Below, in pieces: positions 6,512-14,118 of a stretch of 14,890 nucleotides of DNA. The position numbers were made by a program, and so were the translations under genes. Origin of the DNA: Methanosarcinales archaeon (GTDB lineage: Archaea; Halobacteriota; Methanosarcinia; Methanotrichales; Methanotrichaceae); NCBI GenBank assembly GCA_013415595.1, contig JAAEEW010000251.1:1-14890 (forward strand), in the 5' to 3' direction. Under the pieces are notes generated by a model. It searched no databases. It saw only the letters and a list, made by a program, of their open reading frames with translations, and was not told the DNA's origin. The number at the start of each line of letters is the position of its first letter. Within the stretch, counting starts at the first letter, position 1.

Positions 6512-8791
6512 ATGGCTACTGTCGTTTGGCTGGAAGAGGTTGGAAAGGATGACATACCCGTAGTGGGCGGGAAGGGCGCGAGCCTGGGTGAGATGATAAA
6601 TATAGGCGTGCCTGTTCCCGGAGGTTTTGCTGTTACCGCCCAGGCCTTCAGGGATTTCCTGGACCGGTCTGGGATTGCCACGAAGCTCTTTGAGTCCCTG
6701 GACGTAGACGTAAACAACAACAAAGAGCTGGCCAGGGCGGAGGCAGAGGCCAAGGAGATCGTCCTCTCCACCAGAGTCCCTGTAGACATCGAGAAGGCCG
6801 TCAAGTCCCGGTACCAGGAACTGTGCGAGCGGGAGGGCGAAGAGGTCTTCGTGGCCGTCAGGTCCAGCGCCACGGCCGAGGACCTTCCCGACGCCAGCTT
6901 CGCCGGCCAGCAGGAGACCTTCCTGAACGTGAGGGGGGCGGACGCGGTCTTCGAGGCGGTGCGCAAGTGCTGGGCCTCCCTGTACGGAGCCCGGGCCATA
7001 TTCTACAGGGTGGAGCAGGGCTTCGAGCACGACAAGGTCAACCTCTCGGCCATCGTTCAGAAGATGGTGGACTCCGAGAAGTCGGGGGTCATGTTCAGCT
7101 CCCACCCCAGCACCGGCGAGCCTCAGGTCATAATCGAGGGAGCCTGGGGCCTGGGGGAGATGGTGGTCAGCGGCAGCGTCTCTCCGGACAACTACGTGGT
7201 CGACCGGGCCAGGAAGGAGATAATCGACCGGAGAATCGCCATCAAGGAGATCATGGCCGTCCGGGATCTCAAGACCGGGGACACGGTGATCAACCCGGTG
7301 CCAAAGGACAGGAAGGAAGCCGTGGTCCTGAAGGACAGCGAGATTCTGTCGCTCACTAACTACGCCGAGGTTCTGGAGAAGCACTACGGCATACCCCAGG
7401 ACATCGAGTGGGGCATCGAGGACAACAAGATCTACATACTGCAGTCCCGGCCCATCACCACCATCAACAACAAGAAGGCGGCCAGGAAGCCCGCCTCTTC
7501 GGAGGTGGGAGACAAGAAGGTCCTGGTCTCCGGCCTGGGAGCCTCGCCCGGCGTGGCCACCGGAGCGGTGAGGATCGTCACCGGAACCAGGGATCTGGAC
7601 AAGGTTACCAAGGGGGACATCATGGTCACGGTGATGACCATGCCGGACATGGTCCCGGCCATGAGGCGGGCGGGAGCCATAGTCACCGATGAGGGCGGCA
7701 TGACCTGTCACGCGGCCATAGTCTCCAGGGAGCTGGGATGCCCGGCCGTAGTGGGGACCAAGAACGCCACCAAGGTGCTGAAGGAAGGCGAGATGGTCAC
7801 CGCAGACGGCGGGAGAGGCAAGGTCTATCAGGGGGCAGTGGCCAGGGCCGCGGCACCGGCAGCAGCAGCAGTAGCGGTTGGCGCAGCGCCTTACAGGCCC
7901 ATCACCGCCACCGAGGTCAAGGTCAACGTCTCCATGCCCGAGGCGGCGGAGCAGGCTGCGGCCACAGGCGCAGACGGCGTGGGCCTCCTCCGGCTGGAGC
8001 ACCTCATTTTGGGGCTCGGCAAGACGCCCAGCTACTTCATAAAGAACGGACTGACCGAGGAGTACGTGGAAGAGCTGGTCAAGGGCATTCGCGTGGTGGC
8101 CGACGCCTTCTACCCCCGCCCGGTCTGGGTGAGGACTCTGGACGCTCCCACCGACGAGTTCCGGGGCATGGAGGGCGGAGATGACGAGCCCTTCGAGCAC
8201 AACCCCATGCTCGGCTGGCGTGGCATCCGCCGGGACCTGACCGACACCGACCACTTCCGGCTGGAGATATCGGCCTTCAAGCGGCTGCACGAGGCCGGCC
8301 TGACCAACGTGGGCATCATGCTCCCCCTGGTTCAGCACGTGAGCGAGCTTCGGAAAGCCAAGGAGATCATGGTGGAGGAGGGCCTGGATCTGGAGACCAT
8401 CGACGTGGGGATCATGGTGGAGACCCCCGGGGCCGCCCTGACCATCGAGGAGTTCATCGAGGAAGGCCTGGACTTCGTATCTTTCGGCACCAACGACCTG
8501 ACTCAGTACACCCTGGCCGTGGACCGGAACAACGAGAACGTGGCCAAGCTGTACACCGAGCTGCACCCGGCGGTGCTGAAGCTCATCGAGTACGTGGTAG
8601 AGGAGTGCCGGGAGGCCGGGGTCAAGACCTCCATCTGCGGCCAGGCCGGGTCCTACCCGGAGATGGCCAAGCGCCTGGTGGAGATCGGGATCACCAGCAT
8701 ATCCGCCAACATCGACGCCGTGGCCGTGGTCCGGGAGACGGTGGCCCGGTCCGAGCTCAAGATGATGCTGGACGCCTTGAGGGAGCGCTGA
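6512..8791 (+). CDS. ppsA: Phosphoenolpyruvate synthase (pyruvate, water dikinase)
   Basis: A protein of 759 residues, typical for archaeal PpsA, with no intein. It converts pyruvate + ATP + water to PEP + AMP + Pi, opening gluconeogenesis from acetate or CO2. The order is an N-terminal ATP-grasp domain (about 1-325) with GGKGASLGEM and VRSSATAEDLPDASFAG; a swivelling phosphohistidine domain with GGMTCHAAIVSRELGCPAVVG, catalytic His400; an Ala-rich linker (about 444-460); and the PEP/pyruvate barrel (about 470-759) with LRLEHLILG, the HNPMLGWRG loop and CGQAGSYPEMA, whose Cys709 is the general acid. All key residues are present. ATG 6512 has an AGGATGG site at good spacing. mfnA starts only 4-7 bases after its stop, so the two are probably co-transcribed. 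Confidence 0.96.
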   Translation: MATVVWLEEVGKDDIPVVGGKGASLGEMINIGVPVPGGFAVTAQAFRDFLDRSGIATKLFESLDVDVNNNKELARAEAEAKEIVLSTRVPVDIEKAVKSRYQELCEREGEEVFVAVRSSATAEDLPDASFAGQQETFLNVRGADAVFEAVRKCWASLYGARAIFYRVEQGFEHDKVNLSAIVQKMVDSEKSGVMFSSHPSTGEPQVIIEGAWGLGEMVVSGSVSPDNYVVDRARKEIIDRRIAIKEIMAVRDLKTGDTVINPVPKDRKEAVVLKDSEILSLTNYAEVLEKHYGIPQDIEWGIEDNKIYILQSRPITTINNKKAARKPASSEVGDKKVLVSGLGASPGVATGAVRIVTGTRDLDKVTKGDIMVTVMTMPDMVPAMRRAGAIVTDEGGMTCHAAIVSRELGCPAVVGTKNATKVLKEGEMVTADGGRGKVYQGAVARAAAPAAAAVAVGAAPYRPITATEVKVNVSMPEAAEQAAATGADGVGLLRLEHLILGLGKTPSYFIKNGLTEEYVEELVKGIRVVADAFYPRPVWVRTLDAPTDEFRGMEGGDDEPFEHNPMLGWRGIRRDLTDTDHFRLEISAFKRLHEAGLTNVGIMLPLVQHVSELRKAKEIMVEEGLDLETIDVGIMVETPGAALTIEEFIEEGLDFVSFGTNDLTQYTLAVDRNNENVAKLYTELHPAVLKLIEYVVEECREAGVKTSICGQAGSYPEMAKRLVEIGITSISANIDAVAVVRETVARSELKMMLDALRER

Positions 8792-8798
8792 TAACTTG

Positions 8799-9938
8799 AT
8801 GGACCGCGGCCTTCCGGAGGAGGAGGTCCTGGGACTGATCCAGGAGATGCGCGATAAGGACTTCAGGTACGACCGGTTGTTCTCGACCATGTGTACCATC
8901 CCCCATCCCATCGCGATCAGGGCTCACGACATATTCGTGGAGACCAACCTGGGCGATCCCGGCCTCTTCCCTGGAGTGGCCGAGGTAGAGTATCGCGTGG
9001 TCAGGATGCTGGGAGAGATGCTGGGCTGCCCGGACGCGGTGGGCTACGTGTCCACCGGGGGGACGGAGTCCAACATCCAGGCCATACGCTCGGCCAGGAA
9101 CGCCTCCGCCATCAGGGACGGCAACATCGTGGTTCCCGAGTCGGCCCACTTCTCCTTCGACAAGATAGGGGACCTCCTGCGGCTGGAGGTCAGGAAGGCC
9201 CGGCTGGACCGGAACCTGAAGGTGGACCTGGGGTCGGTGGAGGAGCTGGTGGACGACCGGACGGTGGCGATGGTAGGCATTGCCGGCAGCACGGAGTTCG
9301 GGCAGGTGGACCCCCTCCCCGGGCTGGCAGAGATAGCTCTGGATCGGGGGTGCCGGCTGCACGTGGACGCCGCCTTTGGCGGGTTCGTGCTCCCCTTCCT
9401 GAAGGCCGACTGGCGCTGGGACTTCCGGGTGGAGGGAGTCACCACCATCACCGTGGACCCCCACAAGATGGGCATGAGCACCATTCCCGCCGGAGGGCTG
9501 CTATTCCGGTCTTTGCAGGACATGAAGACCCTGGAGACGGAGACCCATTACCTGACCGTGGCCAAACAGGCCTCCCTGACCGGGACCAGGAGCGGGGCAG
9601 CGGCTGCCGCCACCTACGCGGTGATGATGCACATGGGCATGGACGGCTACCGCAAGCTGGTCGGCCAGTGCATGGACCTGACCCGAAGGCTGGTGGCCCG
9701 GGCCAGGGAGATCGGGGTGGAGCCGGTGATCGAGCCGGTGCTGAATGTGGTGGCCCTGAAGGTCGACGATCCGGCCGGGGTTCGGGCGGCCCTCATGGAG
9801 AGGGACTGGCACGTCTCCACCACCCGTTCTCCCCGGGCCCTGAGGATGATCATCATGCCCCACATCACCGCTGAGAACATCGACCTGCTGATCCGGGACC
9901 TGGACCAGGTGCTTCGAAGCGCCGGGGCAGGGGCCTGA
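8799..9938 (+). CDS. mfnA: L-tyrosine decarboxylase MfnA
   Basis: A PLP-dependent group II decarboxylase of 379 residues. It makes tyramine from tyrosine, the first step of methanofuran synthesis; some archaeal relatives decarboxylate aspartate to beta-alanine for CoA, so that activity is possible too. Motifs: FSTMCTIPHPIA and ETNLGDPGLFPG near the N-terminus, STGGTESNIQAIR (PLP phosphate site), HVDAAFGGF (Asp that pairs with the PLP nitrogen) and DPHKMG with the Schiff-base Lys223. I chose ATG 8799; a TTG at 8796 directly before it is better spaced to GGGAG (8781-8785) but would add only one residue. It lies a few bases behind ppsA in an apparent operon, and a G+C stem-loop follows the gene. 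The family is clear; substrate preference is inferred from the methanogen context. Confidence 0.93.
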   Translation: MDRGLPEEEVLGLIQEMRDKDFRYDRLFSTMCTIPHPIAIRAHDIFVETNLGDPGLFPGVAEVEYRVVRMLGEMLGCPDAVGYVSTGGTESNIQAIRSARNASAIRDGNIVVPESAHFSFDKIGDLLRLEVRKARLDRNLKVDLGSVEELVDDRTVAMVGIAGSTEFGQVDPLPGLAEIALDRGCRLHVDAAFGGFVLPFLKADWRWDFRVEGVTTITVDPHKMGMSTIPAGGLLFRSLQDMKTLETETHYLTVAKQASLTGTRSGAAAAATYAVMMHMGMDGYRKLVGQCMDLTRRLVARAREIGVEPVIEPVLNVVALKVDDPAGVRAALMERDWHVSTTRSPRALRMIIMPHITAENIDLLIRDLDQVLRSAGAGA

Positions 9939-9960
9939 AAGAGCCAGGAAGCCCGATTCC

Positions 9961-9980
9961 GGGGGCCTCTTTTGGCCCCC
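9961..9980 (+). terminator. Stem-loop after mfnA
   Basis: A perfect 7-base-pair stem, GGGGGCC / GGCCCCC, encloses the six-base loop TCTTTT, 23 bases after the mfnA stop. No T-run follows, so it may be a 3'-end stabiliser rather than a true terminator. Confidence 0.5.
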
Positions 9981-10197
9981 TCGACGCGGGCGATCATTCA
10001 GAATTATAATATTCTAAATTCGAAAAATGCCGGGGCGGCGGAGGACGATAGACCCCTCCGGAATGACCCCGGCCGTCATCCATCCAGGCCAGGGGGCATG
10101 AAGATGAGGGTGGGGGCCAGAGCCGCCGCTGCCGGGATGAGCTGCCCGGGGCATGAGATGAACCATTGAGAGAACAAGAACCAGGAAAAGCTACATC
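9981..10197. other. Intergenic stretch without a convincing gene
   Basis: An AT-rich block with a partial inverted repeat (AGAAT-TATAAT-ATTCT, about 10000-10015) is followed by G+C-rich sequence. That sequence holds an imperfect direct repeat, GGGGCATGAAGATGA (10093-10107) and GGGGCATGAGATGA (10148-10161). A 65-residue open frame starting at TTG 9972 has no RBS and no recognisable domain. The AT block could be a promoter for a short RNA covering 10030-10180, but I see no known RNA fold. Confidence 0.3.
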
Positions 10198-10234
10198 AAA
10201 AACAGAGACAAACTGGTCCCTTTACAGAAACCAG
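10198..10234 (-). terminator. Possible terminator of the TRAM gene
   Basis: On the minus strand a CTGGT / ACCAG stem (10234-10230 with 10217-10213) is followed by a T-rich stretch ending in TTTTT (10202-10198), about 45 bases after the TRAM stop. The stem is short and the loop long, so confidence is modest. Confidence 0.4.
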
Positions 10235-10278
10235 CCACCTCAGTAAAACCTGCAATTTAAGAACCGTTACTTAACGCT

Positions 10279-10503
10279 TTAGACCTTGTGTCCAATGGCG
10301 AAACGGCGCATTACACGGTCCACCTGGACTGTAACCTGGTCACCGACCTTGGTGCCCGGGACGAAGATAACGAATCCCTCAACCCTGGCAATGCCGTCGC
10401 CTTCGCGAGCAATGTCCTCAATCTTGACTTCGTACTCTTTTCCAACCTCAACCGGTGCGGCTGGTGCGGATCTACCCATAGATCCTTCGTCACGTCTGAA
10501 CAA
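10279..10503 (-). CDS. Small TRAM-domain RNA-binding protein
   Basis: A stand-alone TRAM domain of about 74 residues, an archaeal family of small beta-barrel nucleic-acid-binding proteins studied as RNA chaperones. The core is clear: GKEYEVKIEDIAREGDGIARVEGFVIFVPG, here given as GKEYEV, IAREGDGIA, FVIFVPGTKVGD and VMRRFAIG. The start is uncertain. TTG 10503 (protein MFRRDEGS) has GGTGA four bases upstream and looks best. ATG 10479 gives 66 residues but has its AAGGA only 3 bases away, and the frame opens at TTG 10533. Codon use differs from the neighbours: Val GTT and GTC rather than GTG, Arg CGT, CGC and AGA rather than CGG, Ile ATT, and visibly lower G+C, as expected of a highly expressed gene. 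It diverges from the methyltransferase gene. Confidence 0.9.
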   Translation of the reverse strand: MFRRDEGSMGRSAPAAPVEVGKEYEVKIEDIAREGDGIARVEGFVIFVPGTKVGDQVTVQVDRVMRRFAIGHKV

Positions 10504-10625
10504 ATCTTCACCGTCCTTAGCGAAAAACCACAAACTAGTTTAACGCAAGGGAGGGGTCCACCTACAACTATTAAACTCTTTTGCTTCCGGAAACTTTTCA
10601 TGGCATGGCTGCCCAGGTGGTGGGC
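10504..10625. promoter_or_regulatory. Divergent promoter region between the TRAM and methyltransferase genes
   Basis: An ATTAAAC core (10570-10576 plus strand; GTTTAAT on the minus strand) is the only good TATA-like element. On the plus strand it predicts a start near 10598, before the AGGTG ribosome site (10615-10619) of the methyltransferase gene. On the minus strand, with purine-rich AAAAGA upstream, it predicts a start near 10547 and so a leader of about 45 bases for the TRAM gene. Confidence 0.45.
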
Positions 10626-11513
10626 ATGCAACACCTGGAGCGTTACCGGGATATGATTCCGGACTTCGACGAGTTTCTGCAAATCCTGGCAACGCCCCTT
10701 CCCCTGACGGTGAGGGTCAATCTCCTCAAGACCACGGCCAACCGGCTGAAGGAGCACCTGGACCGGGCAGGGATCGGCTACTCCGAGCTCCGGTGGTACC
10801 CCTACGGGCTGCGCCTGGAGATGGACCGTCCGGGAAGGATGCTGGAGCATCTGATGGGCCACATCTATCCTCAGGAGGAGATGTCCATGGTTCCGGTGGC
10901 GGTGCTCTCCCCCCGGCCGGGAGAGTCGGTGCTGGACATCTGTGCCGCTCCCGGGAGCAAGACCACCCAGATCAGCATGCACATGGAAAACCGGGGCCTG
11001 GCGGTGGCCAACGAGCCCTCCGCCGCCCGGATCGTCCCTCTGCGGGCCAACTGCGAAAGGATGGGGGCCCTGAACGTGGCCGTGACCAAATTCGACGGCC
11101 GGCACTTTCCCCGCTATCAGTTCGACCGGGTCCTGGTGGACGCTCCCTGCTCCAGCCAGGGCATGGCCAGAAAGGACCTGAAGGTCCTGGACAGGTACAG
11201 CGTGAAGAGGTCGCTGGACCTGCACAGGCTGCAGGTGGAGATACTGCACCGGGCCATCTCCCTGGTCCGGCCGGGCGGGGTGGTGGTCTACTCCACCTGC
11301 ACCTACGCCCCGGAGGAGAACGAGGCGGTGGTGGCCCGGGTGCTGGACCGGGCCAGGCTGGAGGACGTCGCCCTGTCCGGGCTTTCGGGAAGCCCCGGCC
11401 TGGAGGAGTGGGAGGGAACGGATTACGGCGGGGAGCTTAAGAGATGCGCCAGATATTACCCTCATCAAAACAATACCGGAGGCTTCTTTGTCGCGAAGCT
11501 TATTAAGACGTAA
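10626..11513 (+). CDS. NOL1/NOP2/Sun-family RNA (cytosine-5) methyltransferase
   Basis: A SAM-dependent tRNA or rRNA m5C methyltransferase of 295 residues. A short N-terminal segment (RYRDMIPDFDEFL, TVRVNLLKT) precedes the Rossmann domain with SAM motif VLDICAAPGSKTTQ (102-115), VTKFDGR, motif IV DAPCSSQGM (Cys175, release of the product) and motif VI YSTCTYAPEENE (Cys225, the nucleophile), ending GGFFVAKL. Both cysteines are present, so it should be active. I chose ATG 10626 because AGGTG lies 6 bases upstream and the family homology starts right after it; ATG 10605 and TTG 10581 are in frame but lack an RBS. The gene has no C-terminal RNA-binding domain of its own; a PUA-like protein is coded next. 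Substrate RNA not determined. Confidence 0.92.
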   Translation: MQHLERYRDMIPDFDEFLQILATPLPLTVRVNLLKTTANRLKEHLDRAGIGYSELRWYPYGLRLEMDRPGRMLEHLMGHIYPQEEMSMVPVAVLSPRPGESVLDICAAPGSKTTQISMHMENRGLAVANEPSAARIVPLRANCERMGALNVAVTKFDGRHFPRYQFDRVLVDAPCSSQGMARKDLKVLDRYSVKRSLDLHRLQVEILHRAISLVRPGGVVVYSTCTYAPEENEAVVARVLDRARLEDVALSGLSGSPGLEEWEGTDYGGELKRCARYYPHQNNTGGFFVAKLIKT

Positions 11514-11538
11514 TTGCTTTTTGCCTGCTGACGGGGAC

Positions 11539-11973
11539 ATGGTCCGTTCCATGTGGGCCGACCGATTTGGGCTGCCCCCGGAGGTCCTCTCGGGCCTGGC
11601 CTTCCTTCGCCGTGGACGGATGATCTGGGCTTTCAGCGGCCAGCCTCCGGACCTGCCCTGCGAAACGGTGGGCCTGAGGATCATGTCCCTGCGGGAGTCT
11701 CCCTGGAAGCCCACCACCAACGCCCTCCAGCTCTGGGGGAGGCAGGCCACCAGAAATGCCATCCACCTGGAAGAGGAGGAGACGAGGCGGTACGTGGCCG
11801 GGGAGACCCAGGAGCTGAAGGCGGAAGTGGAGGACGGATACGTGGTGGTCTTGTATCAGGGCGAGGTGCTGGGTTGCGGCCTGTACGCCCGGGGGCGGCT
11901 CATCTCTCAGTTGCCTAAAGAGAGGCGGATGGATGAGGGTGGACAGGAAGAGTGCGGATGTGATATGGGATGA
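11539..11973 (+). CDS. Stand-alone RsmF-type PUA-like RNA-binding protein
   Basis: A protein of 144 residues. WADRFGLPPEVL and RRGRMIWAFSG, then GLRIMSLRESPWKPTTNALQ with WGRQATRNAI (residue 56 onward), EEEETRRYVAGE, and near the end VLGCGLYARGRLISQLPKERR resemble the PUA-like domain fused to the C-terminus of bacterial RsmF methyltransferases (G-G-R-L-K-N-x-x-P-K type ending); quoted here in pieces. The domain call is by pattern, without an alignment. Its position, 25 bases after the methyltransferase stop, suggests that it supplies RNA binding to that enzyme in trans. ATG 11539 is chosen; the frame extends back to 11488 inside the methyltransferase gene. Its stop TGA overlaps the cofH start (ATGA, 11970-11973), which implies translational coupling. 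Confidence 0.78.
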   Translation: MVRSMWADRFGLPPEVLSGLAFLRRGRMIWAFSGQPPDLPCETVGLRIMSLRESPWKPTTNALQLWGRQATRNAIHLEEEETRRYVAGETQELKAEVEDGYVVVLYQGEVLGCGLYARGRLISQLPKERRMDEGGQEECGCDMG

Positions 11974-13046
11974 TCTGCTCCCAGGCGGCGGAGAGGTCTG
12001 TGCTGTCGGATTCTGAAGCAGAGGGTGGCCACGGCCAAGGGGGCCGGGAGTCCCTGCTGGCACTGTGGAGAGAGCCCCTTCGTCTTTTCAGGACCGCCAG
12101 GCAGCTATGCCGGGAGACCTGCGGCGATGAGGTCTCCTTCGTGGTCAACCGGAACATAAATTTCACCAACGTATGCGTGGGACGGTGCAAGTTCTGTGCC
12201 TTCCGGCGTGTAGAGGGCTTCAGGCTGACCGACCAGCAGATCCTGGACCGGGTGGCATCGGCTGATGCCCTGGGAGCCACCGAGCTATGCATTCAGGGAG
12301 GCCTGGCCCCGGGGATGGTGGTGGAGGACTACTGCCACATCCTGGAGCTGATCAGCTCCGACTATCCCCGAATTCACCTGCACGCCTTCTCTCCCATGGA
12401 GGTGCTGCACATGGCCGGCAACTCCGGGGTGGAGGTGGCCGCCGCCCTGCTGGATCTGAAGGCCGCCGGCCTGGGGTCTATGCCCGGCACGGCGGCGGAG
12501 ATCCTGGTGGACGAGGTGCGAAGGCAGATCTGTCCCACCAAGATGAATGTGGCCATGTGGAGGGAGGTGATAACCACCGCCCACCGTCTGGGGATACCCA
12601 CCACCTCCACCATGCTCTACGGCCACGTGGAGAGCTTCCAGGACCGTCTGGCCCACCTGGAGATCCTGAGGGAAATTCAGGGCCAGACCCGCGGGATCAC
12701 CGAGTTCATCCTCCTGCCCCTGGTCCCCTGGAGGACGGAGCTGGCCGGGGTCACCCGGGGCCCGGATCTGCTGGAGAACCTGAAGATGCACGCCCTGGCC
12801 CGGGTGGCCCTCCATCCCCTGATTACAAACGTCCAGTCCAGCTGGGTCAAGCTGGGCCGGGAGGCGGCCGGGGCCACCCTGGAGTGGGGGGTCAACGACC
12901 TGGGAGGAACGCTGATGGAGGACCACATATCTCACAGCGCCGGGTCAACGGAGTCCCAGTACATATCTGCGGACGAGCTATGTGAGATAATCGAGCGGCA
13001 CGGCCGGGTGCCGGTGCAGAGGACCACCCTATATCAGCGAGTCTAG
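11970..13046 (+). CDS. cofH: CofH, FO synthase subunit 2 (5-amino-6-(D-ribitylamino)uracil--L-tyrosine 4-hydroxyphenyl transferase)
   Basis: A radical-SAM enzyme of 358 residues. It joins the tyrosine-derived hydroxybenzyl group to 5-amino-6-ribitylaminouracil; CofG then closes the ring to FO, the chromophore of F420. The cluster motif CxxxCxxC is C69-C73-C76 in NINFTNVCVGRCKFCAFRR. Other CofH hallmarks are ATELCIQGGL, HAFSPMEV, GLGSMPGTAAEILVDEVR, IPTTSTMLYGHVES, ITEFILLPLV, SWVKLG and NDLGGTLMEDHIS. These patterns favour CofH over CofG, which is not in this window. It starts at ATG 11970, overlapping the PUA-like gene by four bases, and is the last gene of a three-gene unit with the methyltransferase. 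A stem-loop with a T-run follows. Confidence 0.93.
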   Translation: MICSQAAERSVLSDSEAEGGHGQGGRESLLALWREPLRLFRTARQLCRETCGDEVSFVVNRNINFTNVCVGRCKFCAFRRVEGFRLTDQQILDRVASADALGATELCIQGGLAPGMVVEDYCHILELISSDYPRIHLHAFSPMEVLHMAGNSGVEVAAALLDLKAAGLGSMPGTAAEILVDEVRRQICPTKMNVAMWREVITTAHRLGIPTTSTMLYGHVESFQDRLAHLEILREIQGQTRGITEFILLPLVPWRTELAGVTRGPDLLENLKMHALARVALHPLITNVQSSWVKLGREAAGATLEWGVNDLGGTLMEDHISHSAGSTESQYISADELCEIIERHGRVPVQRTTLYQRV

Positions 13047-13050
13047 GGGG

Positions 13051-13076
13051 CCGGGTCATCTCCCGGTGCTATTTTT
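13051..13076 (+). terminator. Terminator after cofH
   Basis: The stem CCGGG / CCCGG (13051-13055 with 13062-13066) with a six-base loop is followed by TTTTT at 13072-13076, a few bases after the cofH stop. Confidence 0.6.
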
Positions 13077-13270
13077 AATTTGCCGTGGAATTTTTAAATT
13101 CTCAAAAATTAAAGCTCCGATTTGCAGGCCCTCCACCCCCGGAAACGGACGGATGGTTGGGAGGCCCTCTTCTCCAGGCTTTTTTTGATTGGAGAGTTGG
13201 CGCGTATGCGCGTATAGTTGACGGCGGAAAATTTACGTACTTCCGGGTATAACCATTCCTCAGTGGTCTC
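13077..13270 (+). promoter_or_regulatory. Intergenic region ahead of pstS, with promoter, repeats and a second T-run
   Basis: An AT-rich block holds the inverted repeat GAATTT-TT-AAATTC (13088-13101), and AATTTTT (13089-13095) can alternatively pair with AAAAATT (13104-13110). A bulged hairpin (TGGGAG 13158-13163 with CTCCA 13172-13176) precedes a T7 run at 13180-13186. The 8-base unit GCGCGTAT occurs twice in tandem at 13200-13215. Close to the gene, GGAAAATTTACGTA (about 13226-13239) is a plausible BRE/TATA, predicting a start near 13258. No strong RBS precedes ATG 13271. I could not identify a known Pho operator. Confidence 0.4.
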
Positions 13271-14116
13271 ATGAAAAAGCTGTCTGTCCTCGTCCTCCTG
13301 GCATCTCTGATGGCCCTATTTGCCGGCTGCCTGTCTGACGACCAGTCGTCCCGGGCAATGCTGGTCCCCATATCGGGATCGACGACCGTGCTTCCTTTGG
13401 CGGAGGTCTGCGCCGAGGAGTACAATCAGCTTCAGAAGCAGTACATGGTCTCCATAACCGGCGGCGGATCAGGTGCCGGAATAACCAACGTGGCCGAGGG
13501 GCGCTCGTCCATCGGCATGGCCTCCCGGGAGATCAAGGACTCGGAGAAGGACAACTACGAGACGGCAGATAAAAAGTTCCAGGAGCATGTGATCGGCTAC
13601 GACGGCATAATTCTGGTGGTAAGCCCTGCCGTCTACAGGTCGGGAGTGACCGGTCTATCCACCGAGCAGGTGCGGGGGATCTACTCCGGCCGGATCAGCA
13701 ACTGGAAGGAAGTGGGTGGGGAGGACCACATGATCTACACCGTGGGAAGGAAGGGCGGATCGGGGACCAGGGACACCTTTGACGAGGCCATCATGGGCAG
13801 CAAGCAGGCGGAGACGCCCGGGGTGGACACCGAGGCGGCGGAGAACTCCGAGGTGAAGACGGCCATCGTGGGCAGCGACTGGGCCATCGGCTATCTGGGC
13901 TACAGCTACATATCCGAGGGGAAGGTGAAGCCCATAGCCCTGGACGGGGTCACTCCCACAGTGGAGAGCATCAAGGATGGCTCCTACGTCCTGGCGCGCA
14001 AGCTCTACTTCTACACCTATGGAGAGCCCACTCCCGGGGCCCAGGCCTTCATAGATTTCGTCAGGGGGCCGACTGGCCGGGCCATCGCGGAGGAGAACGG
14101 ATACATATCCACCTGA
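13271..14116 (+). CDS. pstS: Phosphate ABC transporter substrate-binding lipoprotein PstS
   Basis: A protein of 281 residues. The N-terminus MKKLSVLVLLASLMALFAGC is a lipoprotein signal peptide with lipobox FAGC, so Cys20 should be lipidated and the protein held on the outer face of the membrane. The PBP-like core shows phosphate-site elements in order: ISGSTTVLPLAE, GGGSGAGI, MASREIKDSE, YDGIILVVSP, VRGIYSGRISNWKEVGG, GRKGGSGTRDTF and GSDWAIGYLGYSY, and it ends near AIAEENGYIST. It binds phosphate for the PstCAB importer, whose genes are not in the window. Start chosen for the signal peptide; RBS weak. A degraded copy of its last third follows immediately. Phosphate is the default ligand; a related oxyanion cannot be excluded. 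Confidence 0.9.
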   Translation: MKKLSVLVLLASLMALFAGCLSDDQSSRAMLVPISGSTTVLPLAEVCAEEYNQLQKQYMVSITGGGSGAGITNVAEGRSSIGMASREIKDSEKDNYETADKKFQEHVIGYDGIILVVSPAVYRSGVTGLSTEQVRGIYSGRISNWKEVGGEDHMIYTVGRKGGSGTRDTFDEAIMGSKQAETPGVDTEAAENSEVKTAIVGSDWAIGYLGYSYISEGKVKPIALDGVTPTVESIKDGSYVLARKLYFYTYGEPTPGAQAFIDFVRGPTGRAIAEENGYIST

Positions 14117-14118
14117 AG

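Noticed and set aside
6482..8911. 809-residue minus-strand open frame
   Set aside because: It is antisense to ppsA, with a His/Gly/Leu/Asp-rich composition and no domain, while ppsA has a complete set of catalytic motifs.
9972..10169. 65-residue plus-strand open frame after mfnA
   Set aside because: It begins at TTG inside the mfnA stem-loop, has no RBS and shows no recognisable domain or coding bias.
11970..13046. CofG instead of CofH
   Set aside because: The motifs NINFTNVC, HAFSPMEV, GSMPGTAAEILVDEVR and NDLGGTLMEDHIS fit CofH.
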